Below, piece after piece: positions 9,098-17,251 of a DNA stretch of 64,000 nucleotides. The DNA lies in assembly GCF_014697355.1 (NCBI RefSeq), contig NZ_JACJRQ010000019.1, forward strand, positions 88,474 to 152,473, written 5' to 3'. Below the pieces are notes generated by a model that was given only the letters and a program-made list of their open reading frames with translations, ran no database searches and was not told where the DNA came from. Numbering within the stretch: position 1 is the first letter of the stretch; every line of letters starts with the position of its first letter. Both the position numbers and the translations under genes were made by a program. The DNA is from Nostoc calcicola FACHB-3891. Its GTDB lineage: Bacteria; Cyanobacteriota; Cyanobacteriia; Cyanobacteriales; Nostocaceae.

Positions 9098-9427
9098 AGA
9101 GTGCAGTCTGTAAACAAGATTTTGCTAAATAGACATAATAAAAAGTCACCTAATATGCCTCAGACTTTTGAAGTTATTTTTATTCCAAGTAAAGACCATT
9201 AACGTCTAATTTTGAGTATTAAAATCTGAGCGTAAACAACATAAACTTTCTAGTTTTTCCAAAAATTAGGGAGTGATAGATAGCGTTATTTACACACCAA
9301 AACAATATTTAATCAATTTTCTAGGACTAATTTATTTTGCAGTTTTTATCCTTTTTTCAGGGTTTAAAAACAGTTGCAAAAGATAAATTTGCCCACATTT
9401 GATAGTTGACAGCAACTGGTAATAACT

Positions 9428-10027
9428 ATGTCAGAATATTCCGGTCAAGACAAGGCTTTTGATAGCTATGACATGCACGAAAGCAAGTTTTTAACGCCTT
9501 TTCAGCGGAAAGCACTGCTGAAAAATTTGCACGCTAATTTACAGCCAGAATATCGTCGGCGGATTGAAATTATGTTGCTGGCGGATATGGGTAAATCTCA
9601 AAGCCAAATTTGTGAAATTTTAGGTTGTTCGCAGGAAATGGCGCGGTACTGGATTGGGATAGCAGAGGCGGGTATGGCGCACAAATGGAATGAGCGCCCC
9701 ATAGGTAGACCGAAGACTGTTAACGATCGCTATATTGAACGTTTAAAAGAATTAGTGAGTAATAGTCCGCGTGAATATGGCTATGGATTTAGTTCTTGGA
9801 CAGCGCAATGGTTGAGCAAACATCTAGCAAATGAATTTGGCATTGCAATTACCGATCGCCATATTAATCGTTTACTAAAACAAATGGGGCTTTCCACTAA
9901 ACGTAAAAACATTCAGCCACAAGAAACTGACCAAAATAAGGATGCTGGCATTACAATCTCCGATTTGCAATCTAACTCTGAAGCTAGTATGCATTGGTCT
10001 TTTAATCTAATTCAGACTAATAACTAA
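9428..10027 (+). CDS. HTH protein derived from IS630-type transposase N-terminus
   Basis: 199 residues with two DNA-binding modules as in the N-terminal half of IS630/Tc1-like transposases: an HTH at about 45-80 (RRIEIMLLADMGKSQSQICE, then ILGCSQEMARYWI) and a winged-helix HTH at about 100-155 (GYGFSSWTAQWLSKHLANEF, then TDRHINRLLKQMGL). The DDE catalytic half is absent and replaced by a polar 45-residue tail. It starts 190 bases before the exporter gene on the same strand, so a regulator of the export operon is a reasonable inference. A MITE sits between the two genes. Confidence 0.7.
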   Translation: MSEYSGQDKAFDSYDMHESKFLTPFQRKALLKNLHANLQPEYRRRIEIMLLADMGKSQSQICEILGCSQEMARYWIGIAEAGMAHKWNERPIGRPKTVNDRYIERLKELVSNSPREYGYGFSSWTAQWLSKHLANEFGIAITDRHINRLLKQMGLSTKRKNIQPQETDQNKDAGITISDLQSNSEASMHWSFNLIQTNN

Positions 10028-10085
10028 AGTGTCGTTTGTCATTTGTCGTTTGTCGTTTGTCTTTTGTCCAATGACTAATGACTAA

Positions 10086-10176
10086 TAGACCTCTTGCATA
10101 AATATTTTTTTGTCTCACGCAGAGGCGCAGAGGCGCAGAGAAGAGAACGCAAAGAAAGACTTTTGCAAGAGGTCTA
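10086..10176. mobile_element. MITE-like element, TAGACCTCTTGC ends (copy 1)
   Basis: 91 bp bounded by TAGACCTCTTGCA and TGCAAGAGGTCTA-type terminal inverted repeats, with CGCAGAGGCGCAGAG repeats inside. The TA at each end fits insertion at a TA target, as for IS630/Tc1-type elements. Related copies: 13401-13526 and 34070-34150. Confidence 0.75.
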
Positions 10177-10217
10177 ATGCCCAATGACCAAATAAATACA
10201 GTTTTGGAGGTTAGAAA

Positions 10218-13200
10218 ATGCCATCAGCGTTTTCTCGGCAATATTTAGCTGAACAAGTCACTCAAATTTTGGGTGAATCGCTGTCAAGTGAAGAACTTAA
10301 TAAATGCCTCAGGGTGCTGGAAATTGTCGAACCACCGATAGCAAAGCAGTTTTGGGAAGCAACTACAGCCGAGCCAGGAATTTATATCATTCTGAGTGGT
10401 AAAGTCAGACTGCTGAATAGCTCTAATAACTTAATTACTACGCTTTTTTCTGGAGGATCATTTGGTGAGTTGACTTTATTCCCAGAGCATAAATTCAGTT
10501 CTTATGTTGCTAGAGCTTCGGTAAATTTAAAGCTTGGTTATATCAAACAAGAGATTTTAGAAGAGGTAATTTCTACATCGCCTAGCATCGGCGATCGCCT
10601 TTTAAAACGTGCAGATTTTTGGGATTTGTTACTGTTATGTTGCCAGAATTCTTTAATTGGTTTGAATGGCTCTATAGAGGAGATATTTAAAGCATTATCC
10701 CTATTTCATCGCCACAGTTTAGAGAGTGGTTCTTTGATTGCTAACCTCACGAAAGATAACGACCTGTGGTTATTCCATCGCGGAGAAATACTAGATTCTA
10801 GTGGGCGAAGATTGACACCTGGAAAAATTTACCTAAATCCAAAACATGGAAGTTGGCAAATAACCCAATCAAGCATCGCTTACAGTTTGAGCAACGCTGA
10901 TTGGCAAATAGCATTACAACATTGGCCACAATTAGCAGAGTTAACAGATTTTCAAGAACGTCAAGTTGAGGCGGGGAGTGGGGATTTTGTAGAGACGCGA
11001 TTCATCGCGTCTTTAGGGAGTGGGGAAAGTTCTTCCCAATCCCCAATGCCCAATCCTCAATACCCAATGCCCAGCGTTGAGCCAAAACAAAAGCAAAATA
11101 GACAACGAGCTTACTTTCCTAGCCCAAGGGTGAGGGCTGGGCATTTGTTAGGACGTTTGACTAAACGGTATCCGTTCTTTGAACAACAAAGTGCCTCAGA
11201 CTGTGGTGCATCTTGCTTGGTAATGATTAGTCGCTATTGGGGTAAGCGGTTTAATGTTAACCGCATACGGGATTTAACTAACATCACTCGTAGCGGGGCA
11301 TCAATGCGGGGTTTGACAGCAGCAGCAGAAAGTATTGGCTTTGCTACCCGTCCGGTAAAAGCTAGCTTAGATAAATTAGCACAACAACCTCTACCAGCGA
11401 TCGCTCACTGGGAAGGTAAGCACTATGTTGTTGTCTATGAAATTAGTAAAAAACGTGTGATTATTGGCGACCCCGCCATCGGTCAACGTACCCTGACTCC
11501 TGGCGAATTTAAAAGGAGTTGGACTGGTTATGCTTTGTTATTACAACCCACTGATTTACTCAGAGAAACCGACGAAGCAATTACACCATTTTGGCAGTTT
11601 TTTGATTTAGTAAAACCTCATTCCCAAGTATTAATAGAAGTGTTTATCGCTTCGGTGTTAATTCAATTACTTGGACTTGTTACACCTTTATTTACTCAGT
11701 TACTCTTAGACCGAGTGATTGTCCAGGGTAGCACCTTAACTTTAAACGCTGTTGGTTTAGGATTACTAATTTTTAGTTTTTTTCGGGTTGCCATTACTGG
11801 ACTGCGGCAATATCTACTAGATCACACAGCAAATCGCTTGGGACTATCACTGATGGTAGGTTTTATTAAACATACTTTTCGGTTGCCCCTAGCCTTTTTT
11901 GAGTCGCGTTATGTTGGCGATATTGTCTCTCGCGTGCAAGAAAATCAAAAGATTCAGCGGTTTCTAACTGGAGAAGCACTTTCTATCGGTTTAGATTTGC
12001 TGACAGTATTTATCTATGTAGGATTGATGTTTTGGTATAGCTGGCAAATGGCATTATTATGCTTGGCAATTATACCGCCGTTTGTATTATTGGCGCTCAT
12101 CGCTACACCTTTCTTGCGCCGCATCAGCCGGGAAGTTTTTAATGCTTCAGCCCAAGAAAACAGTTATTTAATTCAATCTCTCACTGGTATTCGCTCAGTT
12201 CGCTCGATGGCAATTGAGCAAACAGTACGCTGGCGTTGGGAAGAACTGCTGAATAATGTCATTAAAAAAACTTTTAGCGGTCAGATAATTGGTAATCAAC
12301 TGCAAATTTTCAGTTCTGGGATTGAAGCTCTGGTAACCACAGGATTACTTTGGTTTGGCGCATGGCAAGTAATTCAAAATCAACTGACTATTGGACAATT
12401 AGTGGCATTTAATATGTTGTTAGGTAACATCATTAGACCGTTTCAAAGGCTCGTTGTGCTGTGGAATCAATTACAAGAAGTGATTATTTCCACGGAGCGG
12501 ATTAATGATGTCTTGGAAGCAGAACCAGAGGAAGATTTACAATCTCAACCCCGGCAAAGTTTGAGTAATTTACGCGGTCATATCATCTTTGAAAATGTGA
12601 CTTTCCGCTATCATTCAGAAAGCGATATTAATGTCTTAGAAAATCTCAATTTTGAAATCAAACCTGAGCAAACTATTGCAGTTGTAGGGCGTAGCGGTTC
12701 TGGCAAAACGACTCTCTCAAAATTGATTTTGGGACTCTATCCTCCGACAGATGGTAAAGTACTGATTGATGCTCAAGATGTAACTAATATTTCCCTGCGA
12801 TCGCTGCGTTCTCAAATTGGTGTTGTTGACCAAGATACATTTTTGTTTGGCGGTACAATTCGGGAAAATATCAGCATTGCTCATCCAGAAGCTTCCCAAG
12901 AAGAAGTAATTGAAGCAGCACGTATGGCAGGAGCAGATGAATTTATTCAGCAAATGCCAATGGGCTACGAAACCCAAATTGGTGAAAGTGGCGGTATGTT
13001 ATCTGGTGGACAACGCCAACGGCTGGCGATCGCTCGTGCTTTGCTAGGAAATCCCTCTTTCTTAGTATTCGATGAAGCAACCAGTCACTTAGATGCTCAA
13101 TCTGAGCGGATTATTCAGAACAATCTCAAAAAAATTCTTCAAGGACGCACAAGTTTAATTATTGCTCATCGTCTTTCTACGGTGCGTCATGCTGACCTGA

Positions 13201-13313
13201 TTTTAGTTTTAGACCGGGGAATTCTAGTCGAAAGCGGTACTCACGATCAATTAATCGCCAAAAAAGGTCATTATTTCTATCTCAACCAGCAACAACTAGC
13301 GCAAACAGCTTAG
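10218..13313 (+). CDS. Peptidase-containing (C39) ABC exporter with cNMP-binding-like N-terminus; HetC-like
   Basis: 1031-residue exporter that would cut double-glycine leaders and export the cargo. Order of parts: a cyclic-nucleotide-binding-like domain (about 40-125, PGIYIILSGKVRLL and GGSFGELTLFPE), a second degenerate one to about 240, a linker made partly of genomic repeat DNA, a C39 peptidase (catalytic Cys in QQSASDCGASCL, C329; HYVVVYE His; GDPA Asp), six membrane helices, and an ABC ATPase (GRSGSGKTT near 823, LSGGQRQRLAIARALL, FLVFDEATSHLD). Domain order matches HetC-type proteins and bacteriocin exporters. It heads an operon-like run with hlyD and the PPIase gene; GGAGG precedes the ATG. 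Confidence 0.9.
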   Translation: MPSAFSRQYLAEQVTQILGESLSSEELNKCLRVLEIVEPPIAKQFWEATTAEPGIYIILSGKVRLLNSSNNLITTLFSGGSFGELTLFPEHKFSSYVARASVNLKLGYIKQEILEEVISTSPSIGDRLLKRADFWDLLLLCCQNSLIGLNGSIEEIFKALSLFHRHSLESGSLIANLTKDNDLWLFHRGEILDSSGRRLTPGKIYLNPKHGSWQITQSSIAYSLSNADWQIALQHWPQLAELTDFQERQVEAGSGDFVETRFIASLGSGESSSQSPMPNPQYPMPSVEPKQKQNRQRAYFPSPRVRAGHLLGRLTKRYPFFEQQSASDCGASCLVMISRYWGKRFNVNRIRDLTNITRSGASMRGLTAAAESIGFATRPVKASLDKLAQQPLPAIAHWEGKHYVVVYEISKKRVIIGDPAIGQRTLTPGEFKRSWTGYALLLQPTDLLRETDEAITPFWQFFDLVKPHSQVLIEVFIASVLIQLLGLVTPLFTQLLLDRVIVQGSTLTLNAVGLGLLIFSFFRVAITGLRQYLLDHTANRLGLSLMVGFIKHTFRLPLAFFESRYVGDIVSRVQENQKIQRFLTGEALSIGLDLLTVFIYVGLMFWYSWQMALLCLAIIPPFVLLALIATPFLRRISREVFNASAQENSYLIQSLTGIRSVRSMAIEQTVRWRWEELLNNVIKKTFSGQIIGNQLQIFSSGIEALVTTGLLWFGAWQVIQNQLTIGQLVAFNMLLGNIIRPFQRLVVLWNQLQEVIISTERINDVLEAEPEEDLQSQPRQSLSNLRGHIIFENVTFRYHSESDINVLENLNFEIKPEQTIAVVGRSGSGKTTLSKLILGLYPPTDGKVLIDAQDVTNISLRSLRSQIGVVDQDTFLFGGTIRENISIAHPEASQEEVIEAARMAGADEFIQQMPMGYETQIGESGGMLSGGQRQRLAIARALLGNPSFLVFDEATSHLDAQSERIIQNNLKKILQGRTSLIIAHRLSTVRHADLILVLDRGILVESGTHDQLIAKKGHYFYLNQQQLAQTA
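10970..11090 (+). repeat. Genomic repeats inserted in frame in the exporter linker
   Basis: Inside the exporter gene the DNA reads GGGGAGTGGGGATT, then the palindrome GTAGAGACGCGAT/ATCGCGTCT (10989-11013), then CCCCAATGCCCAAT repeats. These are the intergenic repeats seen elsewhere, translated here as SGDFVETRFIASL and SPMPNPQYPMP without breaking the frame. Confidence 0.75.
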
Positions 13314-13400
13314 AAGGAAATTGGTATGGGGCATTGGGTATTGAAGATTGAGACACAAGGAGAATTAGAGACTCTTTCATTTCTCTCAAAGACTCATTAA

Positions 13401-13526
13401 TAGACTTTTTGCATAAATAAGTTTTTATCGGGCTACGCCCCGCTTCTCTACGAGACGCACTTGCGTTCGCTAACACGCAAAGGCGCAAAGAATAAGGTAA
13501 AAATAAGGACTTTTGGAAAAAGTCTA
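13401..13526. mobile_element. MITE-like element, TAGAC ends (copy 2), inside a 21-bp repeat array
   Basis: 126 bp between TAGACTTTTTGCATAAATA and ACTTTTGGAAAAAGTCTA. The left flank CAAAGACTCATTAA and the right flank ATGGAGTTCAAAGACTC are parts of the same 21-bp repeat unit, so the element interrupts the array. Confidence 0.75.
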
Positions 13527-13752
13527 ATGGAGTTCAAAGACTCATTAATGGAGTTCAAAGACTCATTAATGGAGTTCAAAGGCTTATTAATGGAGTTCAA
13601 AGACTCATTAATGGAGTTCAAAGGCTCATTAATGGAGTTCAAAGACTCATTAATGGAGTTCAAAGGCTCATTAATGGAGTTCAAAGACTCATTAATGGAG
13701 TTCAAAGACTCATTAATGGAGTTCAAAGGCTCATTAATGGAGTTCAGAACCT
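13527..13752. repeat. 21-bp tandem repeat, about 11 copies, before hlyD
   Basis: Unit ATGGAGTTCAAAGACTCATT (plus A), 21 bp, repeated about eleven times with small changes (GACTC/GGCTC). The period is a multiple of three, so it is open in several frames: LMEFKDS on the + strand (in frame with hlyD) and NSINESL on the - strand. It is probably not translated, since a better hlyD start lies downstream. Confidence 0.85.
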
Positions 13753-13808
13753 CAATCCCAATGCCTGATGCCCGATGCCCAATGCCCCACTCCCCATCCT
13801 CAATTATT

Positions 13809-15356
13809 ATGCCAAACCCATCTAATAATTCATCATCCGCGATCGCCTTAGAAAAGGACGCTAAGTTTTACTTACCTGAGGACACAAGTACCGTTGTCAA
13901 TCCTCAAGCACAGGAAACATCCGAGACAAATGATTGGTTTTACGGTACTGAAGAACTGTTAGATGCCTTACCGAAAATTTGGACGCGCTCACTGTTGTAT
14001 TTACTGATTGGCTTTGCTGCGATCGTTATACCTTGGGCGATGCTTTCTAAAGTTGATGAGACAGGAAGTGCTAGAGGACGGATGGAACCTGAAGGAGCAA
14101 CGCAAAAATTGGATAGTCCTGTTAGTGGTACTGTCACGGCTGTCAATGTTAAGGAAGGCACAACGGTAAAAGCAGGACAGGTTTTAGTTCAACTGGAGTC
14201 TGATGTGCTGCGATCGGAATTGCAACAGGTACAGACAAAACTGGAAGGTTTATTAAATCGGCGATCGCAACTCGATCTCCTCAAAAACCAAATTCTACTG
14301 ACAATTAACGTCCAGGAGCAACAAAATAAATCCCAAGAATTGGAAAAAATCGCCCAAATTAGTCAAGCACAGCAAAACCTTGATGCTAAACAAAGTACCT
14401 ATAACTTACAACGACTGGAAAAACTGGCTCTAGTAGAACAGGCTAGTCAAAATATCAGTTCTACCCAAATTGCCCAGAAATTAGCTCAGAGTCGTTTAAG
14501 CCGAGATTTCACGGAAGTTGGACGTTATCGCCAACTTTTGCAAGAGGGGGCGATTCCCCAAACCAAACTTGTGGAACTCGAAAAGGCAGCAGAAGAAAGC
14601 CAACGCCTCCAAGAACAAGCAAAATCTGATATCACCCAAGCCCAGTTACGGTTAAAAGAAGAACTCAACCGCTATCACTCGCTAATGAGTCAAGCTTATT
14701 CAGATATTCAACTTTTGAAACTTCGCCTCCAAGAACAACAAAGCGGCTATCGCAGTCTAGTGCAAGCAGGTAAACTGGCGGTGCTGAAAAATCAGGAACA
14801 GTTGAAAGACTTACAAAGCCAAACTACTAACCTGCAATCGGAAATTGCCCAAACTGTAAGCCAGATTACATCCTTCAAACTACAGTTGCAACAAAGAATA
14901 GTGCGATCGCCTGTTGATGGTGTAATTTTTGAATTGCCTATCCAAAAACCAGGCTCAGTAGTAGAACCGGGACAGTTAATCGCCCAAATTGCACCCAAGA
15001 ATACTTCCTTGATTCTCAAGGCGCAGATACCTAACGAACAAAGTGGTTTTTTGAAGGTGGGAATGCCAGTTAAAGTTAAATTTGATGCCTACCCCTTCCA
15101 AGACTATGGAGTGGTGCAAGGGCGCGTCAACTGGATTTCACCTGATTCAAAAATTCAGACGAGCGATCGAGGTAACGTCGAAACCTATGAGTTAGAAATC
15201 TCCCTAGCTCAGCCTTATATCCAAACTGCCAACAGACGCATTCCCATAACACCAGGGCAAACAGCAACCGCAGAGGTAGTTATCCGGCAACGTCGAGTTA
15301 TGGACTTTATCTTAGATCCATTTAAAAAGTTGCAACAAGGCGGTTTAGAGCTTTAG
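13809..15356 (+). CDS. HlyD-family membrane-fusion adaptor of the exporter
   Basis: Periplasmic adaptor of a type I-like secretion system, partner of the upstream ABC exporter. From the ATG at 13809 it has 515 residues: a cytoplasmic N-tail, one membrane helix (SLLYLLIGFAAIVIPWAML), a biotinyl-lipoyl-like half (DSPVSGTVTAVNVKEGTTVK), a long coiled coil rich in Gln/Glu, the second lipoyl half (RIVRSPVDGVIFELPIQKPG) and a beta-barrel end. The frame is open back to 13461, but that part is MITE and 21-bp repeat, so the downstream ATG after CAATTATT is preferred; no start has a strong ribosome site. Confidence 0.87.
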   Translation: MPNPSNNSSSAIALEKDAKFYLPEDTSTVVNPQAQETSETNDWFYGTEELLDALPKIWTRSLLYLLIGFAAIVIPWAMLSKVDETGSARGRMEPEGATQKLDSPVSGTVTAVNVKEGTTVKAGQVLVQLESDVLRSELQQVQTKLEGLLNRRSQLDLLKNQILLTINVQEQQNKSQELEKIAQISQAQQNLDAKQSTYNLQRLEKLALVEQASQNISSTQIAQKLAQSRLSRDFTEVGRYRQLLQEGAIPQTKLVELEKAAEESQRLQEQAKSDITQAQLRLKEELNRYHSLMSQAYSDIQLLKLRLQEQQSGYRSLVQAGKLAVLKNQEQLKDLQSQTTNLQSEIAQTVSQITSFKLQLQQRIVRSPVDGVIFELPIQKPGSVVEPGQLIAQIAPKNTSLILKAQIPNEQSGFLKVGMPVKVKFDAYPFQDYGVVQGRVNWISPDSKIQTSDRGNVETYELEISLAQPYIQTANRRIPITPGQTATAEVVIRQRRVMDFILDPFKKLQQGGLEL

Positions 15357-15401
15357 GGATTAATCAATTTACAGCAATACATATACAACACTCAGATGTA
15401 G

Positions 15402-15429
15402 GGTGCGTTGTCAAGCAGTGCAACGCACC
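15402..15429 (+). terminator. GGTGCGTTG hairpin after hlyD
   Basis: GGTGCGTTG (15402-15410) and CAACGCACC (15421-15429) form a stem 45 bases after the hlyD stop. No clear T-run follows, so it may be only a palindromic repeat. Confidence 0.5.
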
Positions 15430-15452
15430 TTAAATTGTTGACTGTGCGTTAT

Positions 15453-15556
15453 TAGGGACTTCCAGAAAATAAATGATCCCAATTTATTTGTACATTTTTC
15501 GGGTAGCACAGCTGTGCTACCCTACTATGGAATATTTTTTTCCTTGGAAGTCCCTT
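15453..15556. mobile_element. MITE-like element, AGGGACTTCCA ends (copy 1)
   Basis: About 104 bp from AGGGACTTCCAGAAAATAAA to TTGGAAGTCCCT with a central GGGTAGCACAGCTGTGCTACCC hairpin. Copies 2 and 3 (39.2 and 58.0 kb) share ends and centre but carry an extra GC-rich segment this copy lacks. Confidence 0.8.
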
Positions 15557-15610
15557 ACGTTTACTATAGCGGTTCCCATCCAGACGCAGTACAACATCAT
15601 ATCGCAAGGT

Positions 15611-15639
15611 GTAGGGGCACGGCACTGCCGTGCCCCTAC
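15611..15639. repeat. GTAGGGGCACGGCA palindrome
   Basis: Perfect inverted repeat GTAGGGGCACGGCA / TGCCGTGCCCCTAC with one central base, as at 7.9 kb. The remaining gap to 15862 is AT-rich with no gene seen. Confidence 0.75.
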
Positions 15640-15862
15640 AGGTCTACCTCACTTGAAATATTAGCACCGACTTACTTACAGAGAAATAATAACTCTTAAA
15701 TCGTTCAATAAATTTTAGATTTTAACTTAATTAAATATAGACTTTATTGTCAATAAATACTCTAATAAATATATCACAAAAAGATATAAAAGCTATAATT
15801 ATTAGAGTAGCAATCACAATCAAAACGCCCTATTAATTTAGGTTAATAATTGGAGGAATTAG

Positions 15863-16648
15863 ATGATGTCAAATGTATTGACTGTTTCTCCTGAGGATAT
15901 TCTTGACCACATTAAACTGTCTTGCCAAATCCCGAATGTATTGGAGGCGATCGCCAGTCGAAAAATTGTTGAAAATGAAGCTAAACAAGCAGGTATCGAA
16001 ATTGGTTTAGAAGAACTGCAAAATGCAGCAGATAACCTGCGTCTAGCCAATCAACTCCTAAAAGCAGAAGATACCTGGGCGTGGTTAGAAAAACATTATC
16101 TTTCCCTCGACGACTTGGAAAAAATTGTCGAAACTGCTCTACTATCTACGAAATTAGCAAATCATTTATTTGCAAATAAAGTAGAACAATTTTTTTATGC
16201 ACACCAACTTGATTATGTAGGAGCAGTAACTTATGAAGTTGTTTTGGATGACGAAGATTTAGCACTAGAATTGTTTTACGCTCTGCAAGAAGGCGAAATT
16301 AGTTTCCAAGAAATCGCCCGCCAATACATTCAAAATATTGAAATCCGACGTGCTGGAGGTTATCAAGGAATACGACTCCGCAGGGATTTTAGACCAGAAA
16401 TTGCAGCAGCAGTATTTGCTGCTAATCCTCCACAAATTCTCAAACCAATCACTACTCCCAAAGGAGTACATATAATTGCAGTTGAGGAAATTATCAAACC
16501 TCAATTGGACGAACAGCGACGGGTGCAAATCATAGGAGACTTATTTGCTAATTGGTTAAAAACACAAATCCCACCTATAGAAATAGTGTCAAATCTAACC
16601 AAAGTTGTCAATTCCGAAACATCTAAAGATATAGTAATGGAGGTTTAA
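15863..16648 (+). CDS. Parvulin-like peptidylprolyl isomerase/chaperone of the export locus
   Basis: 261 residues. The N-terminal half is helical and SurA/PpiC-like; the C-terminal half (about 120-225) has the parvulin layout, with LFYALQEGEISFQEIARQY, a GGYQGIRLRRDF turn, ILKPITTPKGVHIIAVEEI and the closing strand. No signal peptide is seen, so it would act in the cytosol. Such proteins accompany C39/HlyD export genes in cyanobacterial bacteriocin-type loci, perhaps as cargo chaperones. GGAGGAATT lies just before the ATG pair at 15863. Prolyl isomerase activity itself is not certain. Confidence 0.75.
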   Translation: MMSNVLTVSPEDILDHIKLSCQIPNVLEAIASRKIVENEAKQAGIEIGLEELQNAADNLRLANQLLKAEDTWAWLEKHYLSLDDLEKIVETALLSTKLANHLFANKVEQFFYAHQLDYVGAVTYEVVLDDEDLALELFYALQEGEISFQEIARQYIQNIEIRRAGGYQGIRLRRDFRPEIAAAVFAANPPQILKPITTPKGVHIIAVEEIIKPQLDEQRRVQIIGDLFANWLKTQIPPIEIVSNLTKVVNSETSKDIVMEV

Positions 16649-16663
16649 GATATCAAAATCATT

Positions 16664-16692
16664 GTAGAGACGTTGCAATGCAACGTCTCTAC
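16664..16692. terminator. GTAGAGACGTTGCA palindrome between converging operons
   Basis: Perfect 14-bp inverted repeat GTAGAGACGTTGCA / TGCAACGTCTCTAC, 15 bases after the PPIase stop and before the converging HetP-family gene. It could serve as a shared terminator. Confidence 0.55.
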
Positions 16693-16736
16693 ACCTGGTT
16701 AATTAATTTTGAATTTTTAATTCTGATTTTGAAGAT

Positions 16737-17045
16737 TTAATTTGAACTGTGTCGATCGCTATTCTGTTGAAACCAGGTTGATTCTAGGTGAAAAAATCCT
16801 ACATTTTGATTATCGGTTTGATAAAGGTTTGTTTTATCAAATAGGCAGTTTTTTTTCATTAATCGAATGTAGGTGCGGGACGGTATATATTCAAGAGGAT
16901 TGTACCCACTATAACGCAGCATTAAAACACAAGCCCAGGAATATTTACCATCTTTCACAGCTTTGATTATTTCTTCCAATTCTTCATGATTAAAATTGAT
17001 TTTATTATTGAAAGCTTCATTAGAATCGAAAAATTCTTGACTCAT
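16737..17045 (-). CDS. HetP-family protein
   Basis: 102 residues. The central motif YSWACVLMLRYSGYNPLEYI followed by PSRTYIRLMKKN is the hallmark of HetP, the heterocyst commitment protein, and its paralogs. HetP itself is encoded next to hetC in Nostoc; here a HetC-like exporter lies 3.4 kb away, with the two gene sets converging. A good CGAGGAAAT ribosome site precedes the ATG at 17045. The gene follows the HopA1-like gene on the same strand after 206 bases. Whether it acts in heterocyst timing or is a divergent paralog used by this locus cannot be told. Confidence 0.8.
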   Translation of the reverse strand: MSQEFFDSNEAFNNKINFNHEELEEIIKAVKDGKYSWACVLMLRYSGYNPLEYIPSRTYIRLMKKNCLFDKTNLYQTDNQNVGFFHLESTWFQQNSDRHSSN

Positions 17046-17251
17046 ATAATTTCCTCGTGAGTAAAAATTAGCGTTGCTGAATAATTGAACTGTGGATTGG
17101 GTATTCAGAACTAACCAATTTTGGATTTTAGATTTTAACTTGGGGATTACAAATTCAAACTTCTTGATTCAAGTTGCTGCATAAAGAGGGCTAAGACATA
17201 AGACATAGGTATGAATTCAATCCAAAATTTAAAATCTAAAATCCAAAATTG

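Larger units (their letters stand above)
7945..9427. other. Long AT-rich stretch without a recognised gene
   Basis: About 1.5 kb before the HTH gene shows no convincing reading frame on either strand. It holds a 46-bp inverted repeat (8435-8480), two TTCTAAGTGTT direct repeats (8877-8887 and 8909-8919), and a CTATTTGCGAA inverted repeat (9066-9097). It could be a long untranslated leader, house an RNA gene, or be decayed DNA. Confidence 0.5.

Noticed and set aside
13448..13726. Minus-strand NSINESL heptad frame opposite the hlyD 5' region
   Set aside because: Entirely MITE and 21-bp repeat; open only because the repeat has no stop in that frame.
13461..13808. N-terminal extension of HlyD
   Set aside because: Translated MITE and 21-bp repeat; the ATG at 13809 gives a normal-length adaptor.
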